Source: Bacteroidales bacterium UBA3297
GTDB lineage: Bacteria; Bacteroidota; Bacteroidia; Bacteroidales; Paludibacteraceae
Length of the DNA stretch: 64,000 nucleotides
Direction: 5' to 3'
Assembly (NCBI GenBank): GCA_002362105.1
Contig: DETD01000023.1
Location: 19,186-83,185, forward strand
The notes below the pieces were generated by a model that was not told the DNA's origin, made no database searches, and worked only from the letters and a program-made list of their open reading frames with translations. How positions within the stretch are numbered: position 1 is the stretch's first letter; the number at the start of each line of letters is the position of its first letter. The translations under genes and the position numbers were made by a program. Below are positions 9,294-19,736 of this stretch, one piece after another.

Positions 9294-9387
9294 TCTTGCA
9301 AAAAGATTCAAGAAAAAAATACTTGAAGCGCTTAAGTGAACATAGAATATAATAAAAAAACAAATAACACTTTAAAAAACAAGTAAA

Positions 9388-10731
9388 ATGGTTGCATTAA
9401 AAGAATTCATGGACAATCTTATCGCCAAGAACCCAGGCGAACCATTGTTCCACCAAGCAGTACAAGAAGTAGCAGAATCTCTTCTTCCATACATCCAGGA
9501 ACATCCTGAATATGAAAAGGCAAAGATTCTTGAAAGAATGACTGAGCCAGAAAGAGTAATCATCTTCCGTGTGCCTTGGATTGACGATAAGGGTGAATTC
9601 CAAATCAACCGTGGTTTCCGCGTACAGATGAGCAGCGCAATCGGCCCATACAAAGGTGGTATCCGTTTGCACCCTTCAGTAAACTTGGGTATGCTTAAGT
9701 TCCTTGCTTTCGAGCAGGTTTTGAAGAACAGCTTGACTACCCTTCCTATGGGTGGTGCTAAGGGTGGTTCTGACTTCGACCCTAAGGGCAAGAGCGACAA
9801 CGAAGTTATGCGCTTCTGCCAGAGCTTTATGACTGAATTGCAGCGTCACGTAGGTGCCGACACCGACGTTCCTGCAGGTGATATAGGTACTGGTGCCCGT
9901 GAGGTTGGTTTCATGTTCGGTCAGTACAAGAGACTCCGCAACGAATTCGTAGGCGTTTTGACTGGTAAAGGTCTCGAATACGGAGGTTCTTTGATCCGTC
10001 CTGAAGCAACTGGTTACGGAACTACTTACTTCGCACAGTACATGCTCGCTACTAAGGGCGACAGCCTGAAGGGCAAACGTGTTGCAATCTCTGGTTCTGG
10101 TAACGTTGCACAGTATGCAGTTGAAAAGTGCACTCAGTTGGGCGCTACTGTAGTTTCAGTTTCTGACTCAAACGGCTGTATCATCGACGAGGCTGGTATC
10201 GACGCTGAAAAGCTCGCTTACATCATGGACCTCAAGAACGTTAAGCGTGGCCGCATCAAGGAATATGCTAGCAAATATCCATCATCTAAATACTACGAAG
10301 GACAGCGTCCTTGGCAGCTTGTAAAGGTAGACGTTGCTATGCCATGTGCTACCCAGAACGAGCTTAGCGAAGCTGATGCAAAGGCTCTTCTTGCTAACGG
10401 CGTAATCTGTGTTGCTGAAGGTGCTAACATGCCTTCTGAAATCGGTGCAGTTAACGCATTCTTGGCAGCTAAGATCCTTTACGCTCCTGGTAAGGCTTCT
10501 AACGCTGGTGGTGTAGCTACTTCAGGTCTCGAAATGTCTCAGAACTCTGAGCGTTTGTCTTGGACCCGCGAAGAAGTTGACCAGAAGTTGCAGCGCATCA
10601 TGAAGGATATCCACGACAACTGTGTTAAGTACGGAACTGGTGCTGACGGTGTAGTAAACTACGTTAAGGGTGCTAACATCGCAGGTTTCGTTAAGGTTGC
10701 TAACGCAATGCTTGCACAGGGTCTTGTTTAA
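9388..10731 (+). CDS. gdhA: NADP-type glutamate dehydrogenase
   Basis: Catalyses reductive amination of 2-oxoglutarate with ammonium, or the reverse. The 447-residue length and motifs fit the hexameric small GDH family: PMGGAKGGSDFDP (catalytic Lys loop), DVPAGDIGTGAREVGFMFGQY, the Rossmann motif SGSGNVAQYA and GGVATSGLEMSQN. Coenzyme preference is inferred from the family, not proven. Codon use is strongly restricted (AAG, GGT, GTT-rich), as expected for a highly expressed gene. It is monocistronic, with its own promoter and a strong terminator. Confidence 0.96.
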   Translation: MVALKEFMDNLIAKNPGEPLFHQAVQEVAESLLPYIQEHPEYEKAKILERMTEPERVIIFRVPWIDDKGEFQINRGFRVQMSSAIGPYKGGIRLHPSVNLGMLKFLAFEQVLKNSLTTLPMGGAKGGSDFDPKGKSDNEVMRFCQSFMTELQRHVGADTDVPAGDIGTGAREVGFMFGQYKRLRNEFVGVLTGKGLEYGGSLIRPEATGYGTTYFAQYMLATKGDSLKGKRVAISGSGNVAQYAVEKCTQLGATVVSVSDSNGCIIDEAGIDAEKLAYIMDLKNVKRGRIKEYASKYPSSKYYEGQRPWQLVKVDVAMPCATQNELSEADAKALLANGVICVAEGANMPSEIGAVNAFLAAKILYAPGKASNAGGVATSGLEMSQNSERLSWTREEVDQKLQRIMKDIHDNCVKYGTGADGVVNYVKGANIAGFVKVANAMLAQGLV

Positions 10732-10753
10732 TCCCTGGTATAACCATAAAGAA

Positions 10754-10784
10754 CCCCATTGCCATCGCAATGGGGATTCTTTTT
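10754..10784 (+). terminator. Rho-independent terminator of gdhA
   Basis: Perfect 9-bp stem CCCCATTGC / GCAATGGGG (10754-10762 and 10767-10775) with a CATC loop and a following T-rich tract. Confidence 0.85.
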
Positions 10785-10860
10785 GAATAACAGTTGCGAG
10801 TTTCATGGGAGGTTCTATCCCAACTATAGAGACACAAAAGAATAATAAAATATAACTTTT

Positions 10861-11763
10861 ATGAACAAACTAAAAGTAGCCATTGTTGGCTATGGAAATA
10901 TCGGTCGCTTCAGTTTAGACGCTGTTAAGGCTGCTCCTGACATGGAATTGGTTGGTGTTGTACGCCGTGCCGAGTCTGTAGGCAACAAACCGGCCGAATT
11001 GGCCGATGTAAAAGTCGTTTCTAACATCGACGAACTAGGGAAGGTTGATGTCGCAATTCTTTGCGGCCCATCACGCAGCATTCCTGAAGTGGCTCCACTT
11101 TATTTGGCAAAGGGTATCTGTACTGTCGATAGTTTCGACATCCATACCGATGTTTACGACCTTCACGAACAACTCGACGCAATTGCGAAAAAAAATAACG
11201 CAGCCTCTATCATCTCTGCCGGATGGGATCCAGGATCTGACTCTGTAATCCGCACTATGATGTTGGCGATGGCTCCTAAGGGTCTTACTTGGACCAACTT
11301 CGGTCCTGGTATGAGTATGGGCCACTCGGTAGTAGCACGTTCCAAGAAGGGTGTGAAAAACGCTCTTTCTATGACTATGCCTCAGGGTGCTGGCATCCAC
11401 AGCCGCATGGTTTACGTTGAACTGGAAGATGGTTACACCAAAGAACAGGTTTACGACGAATTGAAGGCGGACTCTTACTTCGCTCACGACGAACTCCACG
11501 TTATTCCAGTCGACAGTGTTGACGACTGCAAAGACATGGGTCACGGCGTTCTGTTGGAACGTAAGGGTGTTTCTGGTGCTACCCAGAGCCAGCGTTTCAA
11601 GTTCGAAATGACCATTAACAACCCTGCGCTTACCGGCCAGATTCTGGTTTCTTGCGCACGTGCCGTTGTTAAACAGAAGCCTGGTTGCTATGTAATGCCA
11701 GAAGTAGCTCCTATGGACTACTTGCCAGGTGACAAAGAGCAGCTTATCCGCTCTTTGGTTTAA
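10861..11763 (+). CDS. ddh: meso-Diaminopimelate D-dehydrogenase
   Basis: Converts L-tetrahydrodipicolinate directly to meso-diaminopimelate with NADPH and ammonium, bypassing the acylated intermediates. The 300-residue protein has the Rossmann start KVAIVGYGNIGR, CGPSRS, the family hallmark SAGWDPGSDSVIR (about 119-131), FGPGMSMGHSV and a C-terminal MDYLPGDKEQLIRSLV. It supplies DAP for peptidoglycan and lysine together with dapB (37758-38516) and lysA (53200-54357). It lies behind the ammonium-assimilating gdhA but has a terminator in between. The upstream TATAACTTTT (10850-10859) is only a partial -7 match. Confidence 0.95.
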   Translation: MNKLKVAIVGYGNIGRFSLDAVKAAPDMELVGVVRRAESVGNKPAELADVKVVSNIDELGKVDVAILCGPSRSIPEVAPLYLAKGICTVDSFDIHTDVYDLHEQLDAIAKKNNAASIISAGWDPGSDSVIRTMMLAMAPKGLTWTNFGPGMSMGHSVVARSKKGVKNALSMTMPQGAGIHSRMVYVELEDGYTKEQVYDELKADSYFAHDELHVIPVDSVDDCKDMGHGVLLERKGVSGATQSQRFKFEMTINNPALTGQILVSCARAVVKQKPGCYVMPEVAPMDYLPGDKEQLIRSLV

Positions 11764-11807
11764 TTTCTGAAATCTTTTAAAATCATACTGAAATAATTTC
11801 TACTTAG

Positions 11808-11848
11808 GCGTCCGTCCCGATGTGAATCGGGATGGACGCTGTCTTTTT
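11808..11848 (+). terminator. Rho-independent terminator of ddh
   Basis: Stem of 14 bp (11808-11821 with 11826-11839, one G-U pair), GTGA loop, then a T tract. Confidence 0.8.
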
Positions 11849-11887
11849 CACCCCCTCTCAGAACATGCACCAAGGCCATACACGCAA

Positions 11888-11930
11888 AAAAAACACCACT
11901 GCAGGGACCTACCCTACAACGGTGTTTTTT
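11888..11930 (-). terminator. Bidirectional terminator after hppA
   Basis: AAAAAACACC (11888-11897) pairs with GGTGTTTTTT (11921-11930), with an inner AGGG/CCCT stem. It can serve hppA on the minus strand and stop read-through from ddh. Confidence 0.65.
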
Positions 11931-11976
11931 ATTTAAGTTGACTTATAGTTCTGTGTTCAAGCCAGATTTCACCACA

Positions 11977-14178
11977 TTAAAGCACGTGGAAGGCTACGGT
12001 CAGACCCGCCATAACGATAGACACCATACTCATCAGTTTGATAAGGATGTTCAACGACGGGCCAGAAGTATCTTTGAACGGGTCTCCAACCGTATCGCCC
12101 ACAACGGTGGCCTTATGGTTGGCAGAACCTTTACCATTCAGATTACCCTCTTCGATGTATTTCTTTGCATTGTCCCATGCGCCGCCGGCGTTTGACATAA
12201 ATACAGCCAACACGAAACCAGCTGAGAGGCCACCAATAAGAAGTCCTAACACTCCACTCACGCCAAAAATAACCCCGACACAAATAGGGGTAACGATAGC
12301 AAGGATGGAAGGGAAGAGCATCTCGTGCTGCGCACCCTTGGTAGAAATCTCAACACAACGGGCATAGTCGGGTTTTCCCTTGCCATCAAGAATACCAGCT
12401 ATTTCGCGGAACTGCCGACGAACCTCTTCCACCATTTTCTGGGCGGCTCTGCCGACAGCGTTCATCGTAAGGCCACAGAACAAGAATGCCATCATAGAGC
12501 CAACGAACATACCAATCAGCACCTTAGGGTTCATCAGGTTCACCTGGTAGTACTCCATAAAGTCGATGAGGGAAGCATCGGCCGTATTGACTACCCTTTC
12601 ACCAATTGAGAGAGTTGATTCTCCAATGCGGACCAGAGCTATCTTAATTTCCTCTACATAAGAAGCCAACAAGGCCAAAGCCGTCAAAGCCGCAGAGCCA
12701 ATGGCAAAACCCTTACCCGTAGCGGCAGTGGTATTGCCGAGCGCATCTAGCGCATCGGTACGTTTGCGGACTTCAGCGCCCAATTCGCTCATTTCGGCGT
12801 TTCCACCCGCATTGTCAGCAATAGGGCCATAGGCATCGGTTGCCAACGTAATACCCAAAGTAGAGAGCATACCCACAGCCGCGATACCAATACCATACAA
12901 ACCGAGGCTCAAGCCCTTAGGAGTAAAGAAAATCTCCATATCGAACCCAATTGCGCAAAGGTAAGCCAGAATAATAGCCGCACCGATAGTAATAACAGGA
13001 ATAGCGGTAGAGACCATACCCAAACCGATACCAGAAATGATAACGGTAGCAGGGCCTGTTTCTGAACTTTCAGCCACTTTTTGTGTTGGGCGGTACGTAT
13101 GCGAAGTATAGTACTCCGTCGATTTACCGATAATGACACCGGCCAGCAGTCCACACACCACAGAGAAGGAAATACCCATCCAGTTTTCGATTTCCAACGA
13201 ATACAAAATAAAGAAAGTAAATACAGCCACCAGCAAAGAGCTGACATTTGTACCCCTTCCCAACGAGCCAAGCAGTTCCCTCATGCCCGCACCTTCCTTC
13301 GTCTTAACAAGGAAAATGCCGACAAGAGAGAGCACAACTCCGAACGCAGCAATCAGCATTGGCGCAATCACCGCCTTTTCCTGCATCTCGCCACCTACTG
13401 ACGAGTAAGCGGCTGCTCCGAGTGCGGCCGTAGCCAAAATGGAACCAGCGTATGATTCGTAAAGGTCGGCACCCATACCGGCCACATCGCCCACATTATC
13501 GCCTACATTATCGGCAATAGTAGCCGGATTACGTGGATCGTCTTCTGGTATACCTGCTTCTACCTTACCCACAAGGTCGGCACCGACATCGGCCGCCTTA
13601 GTATATATACCACCACCCACACGGGCGAACAATGCCTGGGTAGAGGCTCCCATACCAAACGTCAGCATGGTGGTTGTGATGGTTACCAGTTTTTGTCCGC
13701 CATCGGCATCCACAAAGGCATTCAGCACAAGATACCAGATGGCAATGTCTAACAAAGCCAAACCTACCACGGTAAGTCCCATGACCGCGCCAGAGCGGAA
13801 CGCCACCTTCAAACCACTGTTAAGTGAGTTTCTGGCAGCATTGGCCGTGCGCGCAGACGCATAGGTGGCAGTCTTCATGCCAAAGAAGCCGGCAAGTCCA
13901 GAAAAGAAACCTCCCGTTATAAAGGCAAACGGAACCCACTTGTTTTGTAATCCGAAAACAGCCATCACAGAGAAAATGATAGCCAAAACCACAAAAACAA
14001 TGCCCACCACCTTGTACTGTTGTTTAAGGTAGGCCATTGCCCCTTCACGCACATACTGCGCAATTTTCTTCATTACTTCTGTTCCTTCGTCTTCCTTCTT
14101 CATTGAAGAGTAAAAGAAGAAGGCAAATCCTAACGCCAAAACGGACGCAAGGGGAATTGCATAAAATAAACATCCCAT
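11977..14178 (-). CDS. hppA: Membrane-bound ion-pumping pyrophosphatase, K+-dependent type
   Basis: Hydrolyses pyrophosphate and pumps Na+ and/or H+ across the inner membrane. About 733 residues with some 16 membrane segments. Signature motifs are [39 protein letters not shown] and [14 protein letters not shown]. The [10 protein letters not shown] segment has Ala where K+-independent enzymes have Lys, which marks the K+-dependent class. The family in Bacteroides includes dual Na+/H+ pumps; the ion here cannot be settled by eye. The ATG at 14176-14178 is preferred over a TTG two codons upstream. A TATATTTG box lies about 120 bp upstream. Confidence 0.94.
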   Translation of the reverse strand: MGCLFYAIPLASVLALGFAFFFYSSMKKEDEGTEVMKKIAQYVREGAMAYLKQQYKVVGIVFVVLAIIFSVMAVFGLQNKWVPFAFITGGFFSGLAGFFGMKTATYASARTANAARNSLNSGLKVAFRSGAVMGLTVVGLALLDIAIWYLVLNAFVDADGGQKLVTITTTMLTFGMGASTQALFARVGGGIYTKAADVGADLVGKVEAGIPEDDPRNPATIADNVGDNVGDVAGMGADLYESYAGSILATAALGAAAYSSVGGEMQEKAVIAPMLIAAFGVVLSLVGIFLVKTKEGAGMRELLGSLGRGTNVSSLLVAVFTFFILYSLEIENWMGISFSVVCGLLAGVIIGKSTEYYTSHTYRPTQKVAESSETGPATVIISGIGLGMVSTAIPVITIGAAIILAYLCAIGFDMEIFFTPKGLSLGLYGIGIAAVGMLSTLGITLATDAYGPIADNAGGNAEMSELGAEVRKRTDALDALGNTTAATGKGFAIGSAALTALALLASYVEEIKIALVRIGESTLSIGERVVNTADASLIDFMEYYQVNLMNPKVLIGMFVGSMMAFLFCGLTMNAVGRAAQKMVEEVRRQFREIAGILDGKGKPDYARCVEISTKGAQHEMLFPSILAIVTPICVGVIFGVSGVLGLLIGGLSAGFVLAVFMSNAGGAWDNAKKYIEEGNLNGKGSANHKATVVGDTVGDPFKDTSGPSLNILIKLMSMVSIVMAGLTVAFHVL

Positions 14179-14689
14179 AAGCAATATAATTTTTATTTCC
14201 CCTTGTTAACAGGGGCAAATAGTTTAAAAGTCTAAGAAGTTGATGTGTTTGCAAAGAACAAATAGATGTACAATTATACATACAACTAGTTTAACAAATA
14301 TAAAAAACATTTCAGAAAATCTCAAACACGGTTTTCCGGCCACTTCCTTTTCTTTCCAAGTCCGTTTTTGAGTATGAAGAAACTTTTTTGGAGCCACAAA
14401 CCCTGCGGGAATCAAAGCAGAGAAACATATCAAGACGCTTTTTGCAGAATAAGCCAATATATCTCTATACACCAACACGCTACTCTAGAGCGCCACACTA
14501 TTATGTTGTCAAACATATTTATAAGGGGCAATAACCCACAAGCAACAAGGCATAAATTGGGAAGACAGAACAAAGCACTGGCATTTTCATCACCCCCAAA
14601 TAGGACACTATCAAACAATAAATCTTACAATCTGGAAAAATTTAGTTTCATTTTAGTAATTTCGCATAGAAACCAGAACGGAAAGTAAT
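14179..14689. other. Intergenic region between hppA and a barrel gene
   Basis: About 510 bases between divergent genes. It contains the minus-strand hppA promoter box at 14295-14302, and a weak plus-strand box TAATTTCG at 14657-14664 (one mismatch) ahead of the gene at 14690. Nothing else recognisable. Confidence 0.5.
14295..14302 (-). promoter_or_regulatory. -7 box (TATATTTG) for hppA
   Basis: Exact match to TAnnTTTG on the minus strand, implying a leader of about 110 nt for hppA. Confidence 0.5.
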
Positions 14690-15913
14690 ATGAAACTAAA
14701 ATACCTTTGGCTTGCAGCCACAGCCACATACGCATCGGCCCAAAACGAGGCATCGTTTTCTGGAATCAGCGCCGATTCAGCCATCTCCATTATCGAAGAA
14801 CAGACAGAGGACCTTTCCGACGCCAATTACACAACAGTCCGTTTAGAAGCAGTAGGCCACAGCAATGGCGACTTTTTCTTCCTGCACGACTACCCTAGCA
14901 GCCAATTCGACGGGCAAACCCTATCGTTAAATGTAAACGCTTTACAATTCACCCGCGACGCCGAGTATTTTCTACCCGAAACCAAAGGTTACACTGCGGT
15001 AGGCTTTTTTCTGACTCCTACCTTAAAATTCCGCACCCGTAGTTGGGAATCGTTTAACGTCGAGGCAGGAGCACAGGTGCTAGGTATTGCAGGAGACGAT
15101 CACCGTCTACATGTAAAACCAGTCTTCCGTATTGAATACGAGCCAAATGAATGGCTACGCCTTGTGGGCGGTACCATCTATGGCAACGTCAACCATGGTC
15201 TGTACGAGCCCATGTACGACTTCGACCGATTTTTCTACAATAATCAGGAAGATGGTCTGCAACTGATGATTTTCAAAAACTGGGAACATTTCCGCTTCAC
15301 CAGCGACACCTGGCTGAACTGGGAGAACTTCCTAGAGCCAGGCGAAGCCGAGCAAGAGAAATTCACCATAGGCAGTAGCAACCGACTTATGTTTGGTAGC
15401 GCAACGCACAAATGTTTCCAAATTCCTATCGACATTATGGGCACCCACCGTGGCGGGCAATTCAGCGCTTTACAAGATACCTGCCTGGAAACCCTCTTCA
15501 ACGCCGCAACGGGTATTGACTGGGCCATAAACACCCACTGGCGAATAACCGCTATGGCTTTCGGCTACAAGAACAACAGCAACGAGATGTACACACACTT
15601 CAAAAGCGGTTATGGCCTCTACCCTATGGCAGCCTACTATAACAAAAACTTCGCCCTATTTGGCGGGTATTGGTACGGCAACGGATATATAGGAGCGCGC
15701 GGCAGCCACTTGTTCATGTCGGTTTCAAAATACGACCCTCTGTTCGAGCAGAAAGAGAGGAACATGATAACAGGTAAATGGTTCTACCAACACGGCATAT
15801 TCGGACTAGAGGCACAAGCCTACTACGATCTAAAAGAGAGCAAATGTGATTTTTCTTTCGGTCTGTACATGAAATTCAACAAAGATTTCGGTTTAATGAG
15901 TAGAAATCTATAA
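14690..15913 (+). CDS. Predicted outer-membrane beta-barrel protein of unknown function
   Basis: A 407-residue protein with a short signal peptide (MKLKYLWLAATATYASAQ). The sequence is rich in aromatic alternating strands (LRLVGGTIYGNVNHG, FALFGGYWYGNGYIGARG, GLEAQAYYDLKESKCDFSFGLYMKF), so a barrel is likely. I do not recognise a family. It opens the plus-strand island of T9SS cargo and could be a porin or surface-anchoring barrel for it, but this is only positional inference. The gap to the next gene is 81 bp and contains a good promoter, so it is probably transcribed separately. Confidence 0.55.
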   Translation: MKLKYLWLAATATYASAQNEASFSGISADSAISIIEEQTEDLSDANYTTVRLEAVGHSNGDFFFLHDYPSSQFDGQTLSLNVNALQFTRDAEYFLPETKGYTAVGFFLTPTLKFRTRSWESFNVEAGAQVLGIAGDDHRLHVKPVFRIEYEPNEWLRLVGGTIYGNVNHGLYEPMYDFDRFFYNNQEDGLQLMIFKNWEHFRFTSDTWLNWENFLEPGEAEQEKFTIGSSNRLMFGSATHKCFQIPIDIMGTHRGGQFSALQDTCLETLFNAATGIDWAINTHWRITAMAFGYKNNSNEMYTHFKSGYGLYPMAAYYNKNFALFGGYWYGNGYIGARGSHLFMSVSKYDPLFEQKERNMITGKWFYQHGIFGLEAQAYYDLKESKCDFSFGLYMKFNKDFGLMSRNL

Positions 15914-15950
15914 AAAGCTATATTACAGTACTAAGGAACAAAAAAATTAC

Positions 15951-15958
15951 TATATTTG
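15951..15958 (+). promoter_or_regulatory. -7 box (TATATTTG) for the repeat-protein gene
   Basis: Exact TAnnTTTG match 37 bp before the start codon at 15995. Confidence 0.55.
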
Positions 15959-15994
15959 CAAACTGCCAATCATTATTTGACGAATTAACACATA

Positions 15995-18900
15995 ATGCAT
16001 AATAGGGTAATCGGTACATATTTTTACACGGCATTGGCATTCTTGCTTTCTTGTCTTCTTTGGTCACAGCCCGCTATGGCTGGGACAAACGATTGTAGTA
16101 CCGGTAACATTTGGAGAGGTTACCTATACAACGAAGAGAATGACGAATGGACCGAATACATGCCAGAAGATTTTTTTATCGACAGTATAGGCGCAAAATT
16201 ACCAGATTACGACACCGAAAATCCGAAACTACACCCCTACTTCACGATGAAAGACACCACCTGTTCATCTTACAATTGGAGCATAAGGTTTACAGGCTAC
16301 TCACATTTGTCAAGTTGGGGCGAGACGCAAGCGATAATTGAAATCGACGTAATCGGCTTCACAAAAGATCCGTCATTAGCCCAAATCGATGGGAAGCCCC
16401 AAGCCCCCATACGCTTTCAGGTGAAAGACACATGCGACAGCAAACACAAACCCATTAAAGGATTAAAAGCAGGGCTTTCGAAATACGAGATGGGATTCGA
16501 TTACCACGACGACACCCTCTACTTCTACCGGAACGGGTACATCTACCAGAAAGAGGCCTACCACATCTGTAAAATAGTCAACCCTGCCGCCTATTGGAGC
16601 AAATTCGGTGGTTGGCTCGAAAGCATCGATTATTGGGACTATGCAAACGGAGCCGAGTACCACGAGACGTTCAACGACTGTTCAAACGTGCAGACATTCC
16701 CAGAATGCGAGCCGCAACCAGAAGTGACACTTGAAGCGTTTTTTGACTTGCCTGACTGTTCAGACAGCACACTCTATCTTTCTGCTATCTCAAACCTACT
16801 AGTAGACTTCCACTGGGAAGGTCCTAACGGATGGACGTCAGACGAGCAAAATCCAAAAATCAGCTATAAAGATGCTGCTTCCGGCAAATACCTTGTTTGG
16901 GGAAAATTAGACCCATGTAGCGATGCGGCCTACGTCATATTGGACATCAACATTCCAAAATTAAAAAAAGACACTAATTACCAGGTATCGACATGCCACG
17001 GCGATACCGTCAGGATTGGAGACCACTTATACACAGAGAGCGGAACTTATATCGACACCTTGAAGACGGCTGCCGGTTGCGACAGTGTTGTCTATACGGT
17101 ATTAGATTTCCACTACAAACAAAGTACATCTACCGAAACAATCTGTACTGGCAGCACATACGACTTCCATGGCAAACAACTTTCCGAGGAAGGCACTTAC
17201 ACCGACACTGTAAAAGTGGAAGGTTGCAACTGCGACAGTATTGTAACACTCATTCTTGAGACCTTCACAATCACCAATGAAGTATACGACACCATCTGCG
17301 AAGGACGTTCTTACGAATTTGGCAACAAATATATAGGACAAAGCGGCGACTACACCCACACCTTCAAAACGCCAAATGGTTGCGACAGTACCGTAACCCT
17401 ACACCTGCACACCTATACAATCACCAACGAGGTATACGAAACTATTTGTGAAGGAAGTGCTTATGAGTTTGGCGGCCAGCTTATAGAAAAGGCGGGCGAT
17501 TATGTTCACAAATTTGAAACACCGGAAGGCTGCGACAGCACCGTAACCCTACACCTGCACACTTTCCTGATTACTAACGACGTTTACGACACCATTTGTG
17601 AAGGAAGCACTTATGAGTTCGGTGACCTAGTTATAGAAAAGGCTGGTGACTACGTCCACAAGTTCAAGACCCCAGACGGATGCGACAGCGTGGTCACATT
17701 ACACCTGACCACCTACTTGATTACCAGCGAGGTGCACGAAACCATTTGCGAAGGGGGCACCTACCTGTTCGGTGACCAAATTTTAGATAAAGCGGGTGAC
17801 TACGTCCGCAAGATAAAGACCGCAGAAGGGTGCGACAGCGTGGTAACGCTGCACCTGCACACCTACCTGATTACCAACGACGTATACGACACCATTTGCG
17901 AGGGACGCACCTACGAGTTTGGCGACCTTACAATAGAAAAGGCAGGTAAATACACCTACACGTTCAAGACACCGGAAGGTTGCGACAGCACCGTGACCCT
18001 GCATTTGAGCACCTATAAAATTACCGGTGTGGCATACGACACCATTTGTGAGGGAAGCACCTATGAATTTGGCGACCTTACAATAGAAAAAGCAGGTAAA
18101 TACACTTACACATTCAAGACGCCGGAAGGTTGCGACAGCACCGTGACCCTGCATTTGAGCACCTATGCGATAAAGAACACCGACACCGTAACCATCTGTA
18201 AGGGCAGTTCCTACCTGTTCGGAGACACACTACTCAGCAAAGCCGGTGTATACGTACGCAAGTTCAAGACTCCAGACGGATGCGACAGCACCGTAACCCT
18301 GCGTTTGAACGTCGAGGAAATACATTCGATTGAGACAGAAAGCATCTGCGAAGGAAGTACGTACTTGTTCGGAGACACGCTACTCAGCAAAGCCGGCAAC
18401 TACAAGCGAACCTTCAAAACACCAGACGGATGCGATAGCACCGTCTATCTACGCCTAACCACCTATACCATAAGTGCCACCATATACGACACCATCTGTA
18501 AAGGTCAGGAATACCATTTTAACGATACAATCTGTACAAAATCTGGAACATACAAATACGTTAGCAAAACAGCCGGCGGATGCGACAGTACCACCATATT
18601 ACGCCTAACCGTAACCAGGCCTGGAGCACCAACCGTCATACCGATTACCGTCTGCAAGGGCGACAGTCTGATGTATAACGGGCACATTTTCAATAAGCTC
18701 GGCACCTTCCGCGACACACTGTCAGACAGGGCAGGTTGCGACAGCATCATCGTTTATAAGGTTGATTACGGCTACCAGCACGACACCTCCTTCGTATACC
18801 GCACTTGTGCCGACAACCCTATCCAGGTGATAAACGGAGAATGGATAAACAAAGACACAAGTTTCACCACCCTGATGGAATTTGACAACTACGAGTGCAA

Positions 18901-19648
18901 GGTAAAGACCCGCATTGTTGTATTTGCAGCGCCAAGCGTACATTCAGACGACACAACATTCCACCTTTGTGGAAAGCATCAGTTGCGCGTCCACCTCGAC
19001 TCTTTTCCAATGACGAAGTTCCAATGGGAGCCAGTTACAGGCGTGGCTTGTCCTACCTGTAGCAACACCGATGTTTCTTTCACAGGCGACGCAGCAAGTT
19101 ACCGGGTTATGTTAAACAACGGCTACTGCCAAGATACCATAAATGTAGAGATTGAGACAACACCAAATCCGATTATAATAGCCGCAGGAGTAAACCAAGA
19201 AGGGGAAAACCTTGTCGTGCTAGTAAAAGACGGAACAGAACCATACTATTACCAGATTGACAGTTTAGGCGACTGGCACAACAACAGCACCGACTTCGAG
19301 AAGCTAGATATAGGAGTGCACACGGCGTATGTAAAAGACGACAAAGGCTGCATTGCGAAAAAACGCTTCAGTTACTATGTGCCTGTCATTCCAGCCAAAG
19401 TAATGACTGATAACGGAGACGGCATTCGAGACAGATGGGAGATTAAGAACCTTGAGCTCTACAACGAATACACCGTCGAGATATACAACCGTTGGGGAAA
19501 GAGATTGAAATACTACCACAACAACTACGATGGTTGGGACGGCACCTACAACGGGCACAAAATGCCGTCGACCGATTACTGGTACAGAATAGTAGTACAA
19601 TTGAATGACCAAGAAATAACAGGGCACTTCACATTAATACGTTTTTAG
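15995..19648 (+). CDS. Giant T9SS type-B secreted protein with twelve 50-residue repeats
   Basis: A 1217-residue protein with a signal peptide ending near AMAG (residue 30). An N-terminal cysteine-containing region of unknown fold spans about 30-235. A beta-domain with PNGW (Ig/PKD-like) spans about 240-325. Twelve tandem repeats occupy residues 329-928, with consensus ICeGsxYxFgdxxixkaGxYxxxfkTpxGCDStVtLxL; each has a conserved Cys pair (ICxG, GCDS). Two further beta-domains follow. The C terminus has the gliding-motility/CHU_C type-B sorting domain (NGDGIRDRWEI, YNRWGKRL, GWDGTYNG, TDYWYRI, TGHFTLIRF). Such proteins are exported by T9SS and often act as surface adhesins. It is followed by two GH9 glucanases, so a substrate-adhesion or scaffold role is plausible but unproven. 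Confidence 0.8.
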   Translation: MHNRVIGTYFYTALAFLLSCLLWSQPAMAGTNDCSTGNIWRGYLYNEENDEWTEYMPEDFFIDSIGAKLPDYDTENPKLHPYFTMKDTTCSSYNWSIRFTGYSHLSSWGETQAIIEIDVIGFTKDPSLAQIDGKPQAPIRFQVKDTCDSKHKPIKGLKAGLSKYEMGFDYHDDTLYFYRNGYIYQKEAYHICKIVNPAAYWSKFGGWLESIDYWDYANGAEYHETFNDCSNVQTFPECEPQPEVTLEAFFDLPDCSDSTLYLSAISNLLVDFHWEGPNGWTSDEQNPKISYKDAASGKYLVWGKLDPCSDAAYVILDINIPKLKKDTNYQVSTCHGDTVRIGDHLYTESGTYIDTLKTAAGCDSVVYTVLDFHYKQSTSTETICTGSTYDFHGKQLSEEGTYTDTVKVEGCNCDSIVTLILETFTITNEVYDTICEGRSYEFGNKYIGQSGDYTHTFKTPNGCDSTVTLHLHTYTITNEVYETICEGSAYEFGGQLIEKAGDYVHKFETPEGCDSTVTLHLHTFLITNDVYDTICEGSTYEFGDLVIEKAGDYVHKFKTPDGCDSVVTLHLTTYLITSEVHETICEGGTYLFGDQILDKAGDYVRKIKTAEGCDSVVTLHLHTYLITNDVYDTICEGRTYEFGDLTIEKAGKYTYTFKTPEGCDSTVTLHLSTYKITGVAYDTICEGSTYEFGDLTIEKAGKYTYTFKTPEGCDSTVTLHLSTYAIKNTDTVTICKGSSYLFGDTLLSKAGVYVRKFKTPDGCDSTVTLRLNVEEIHSIETESICEGSTYLFGDTLLSKAGNYKRTFKTPDGCDSTVYLRLTTYTISATIYDTICKGQEYHFNDTICTKSGTYKYVSKTAGGCDSTTILRLTVTRPGAPTVIPITVCKGDSLMYNGHIFNKLGTFRDTLSDRAGCDSIIVYKVDYGYQHDTSFVYRTCADNPIQVINGEWINKDTSFTTLMEFDNYECKVKTRIVVFAAPSVHSDDTTFHLCGKHQLRVHLDSFPMTKFQWEPVTGVACPTCSNTDVSFTGDAASYRVMLNNGYCQDTINVEIETTPNPIIIAAGVNQEGENLVVLVKDGTEPYYYQIDSLGDWHNNSTDFEKLDIGVHTAYVKDDKGCIAKKRFSYYVPVIPAKVMTDNGDGIRDRWEIKNLELYNEYTVEIYNRWGKRLKYYHNNYDGWDGTYNGHKMPSTDYWYRIVVQLNDQEITGHFTLIRF
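16979..18778 (+). repeat. Tandem coding repeat, 12 units of about 150 bp
   Basis: Units 3-12 start every 150 bp exactly (17279, 17429, 17579, 17729, 17879, 18029, 18179, 18329, 18479, 18629). The first two units are 49 and 51 codons. Units 7 and 8 (17879-18178) are nearly identical even at synonymous sites, indicating recent duplication. All units stay in frame and encode the Cys-pair repeats of the giant protein. Confidence 0.9.
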
Positions 19649-19681
19649 AAGACAAGTTCTTACTCGCATAAAAATTATGCG

Positions 19682-19689
19682 TATATTTG
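19682..19689 (+). promoter_or_regulatory. -7 box (TATATTTG) for GH9-A
   Basis: Exact TAnnTTTG match 47 bp before the ATG at 19737. Because it overlaps the longer in-frame extension from 19677, it supports the downstream start. Confidence 0.55.
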
Positions 19690-19736
19690 GGCTGATTGAA
19701 CCAATAACGAAGGAACATACTAATAGGGATAATATT

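Larger units (their letters stand above)
8780..9387. other. Intergenic region upstream of gdhA
   Basis: About 600 AT-rich bases between divergent genes. The right part holds the gdhA promoter and a three-copy 9-mer described separately. Short open frames here (for example on the minus strand at 8912-9118) show no signal, repeat or ribosome-binding context and are not called. Also visible is a near-palindrome around AAGCGCTT at 9327-9334. Confidence 0.6.

Noticed and set aside
16979..18778. CRISPR-like regular spacing
   Set aside because: Units are 150 bp, contiguous and in frame, with no short repeat/unique spacer pattern and no cas genes.
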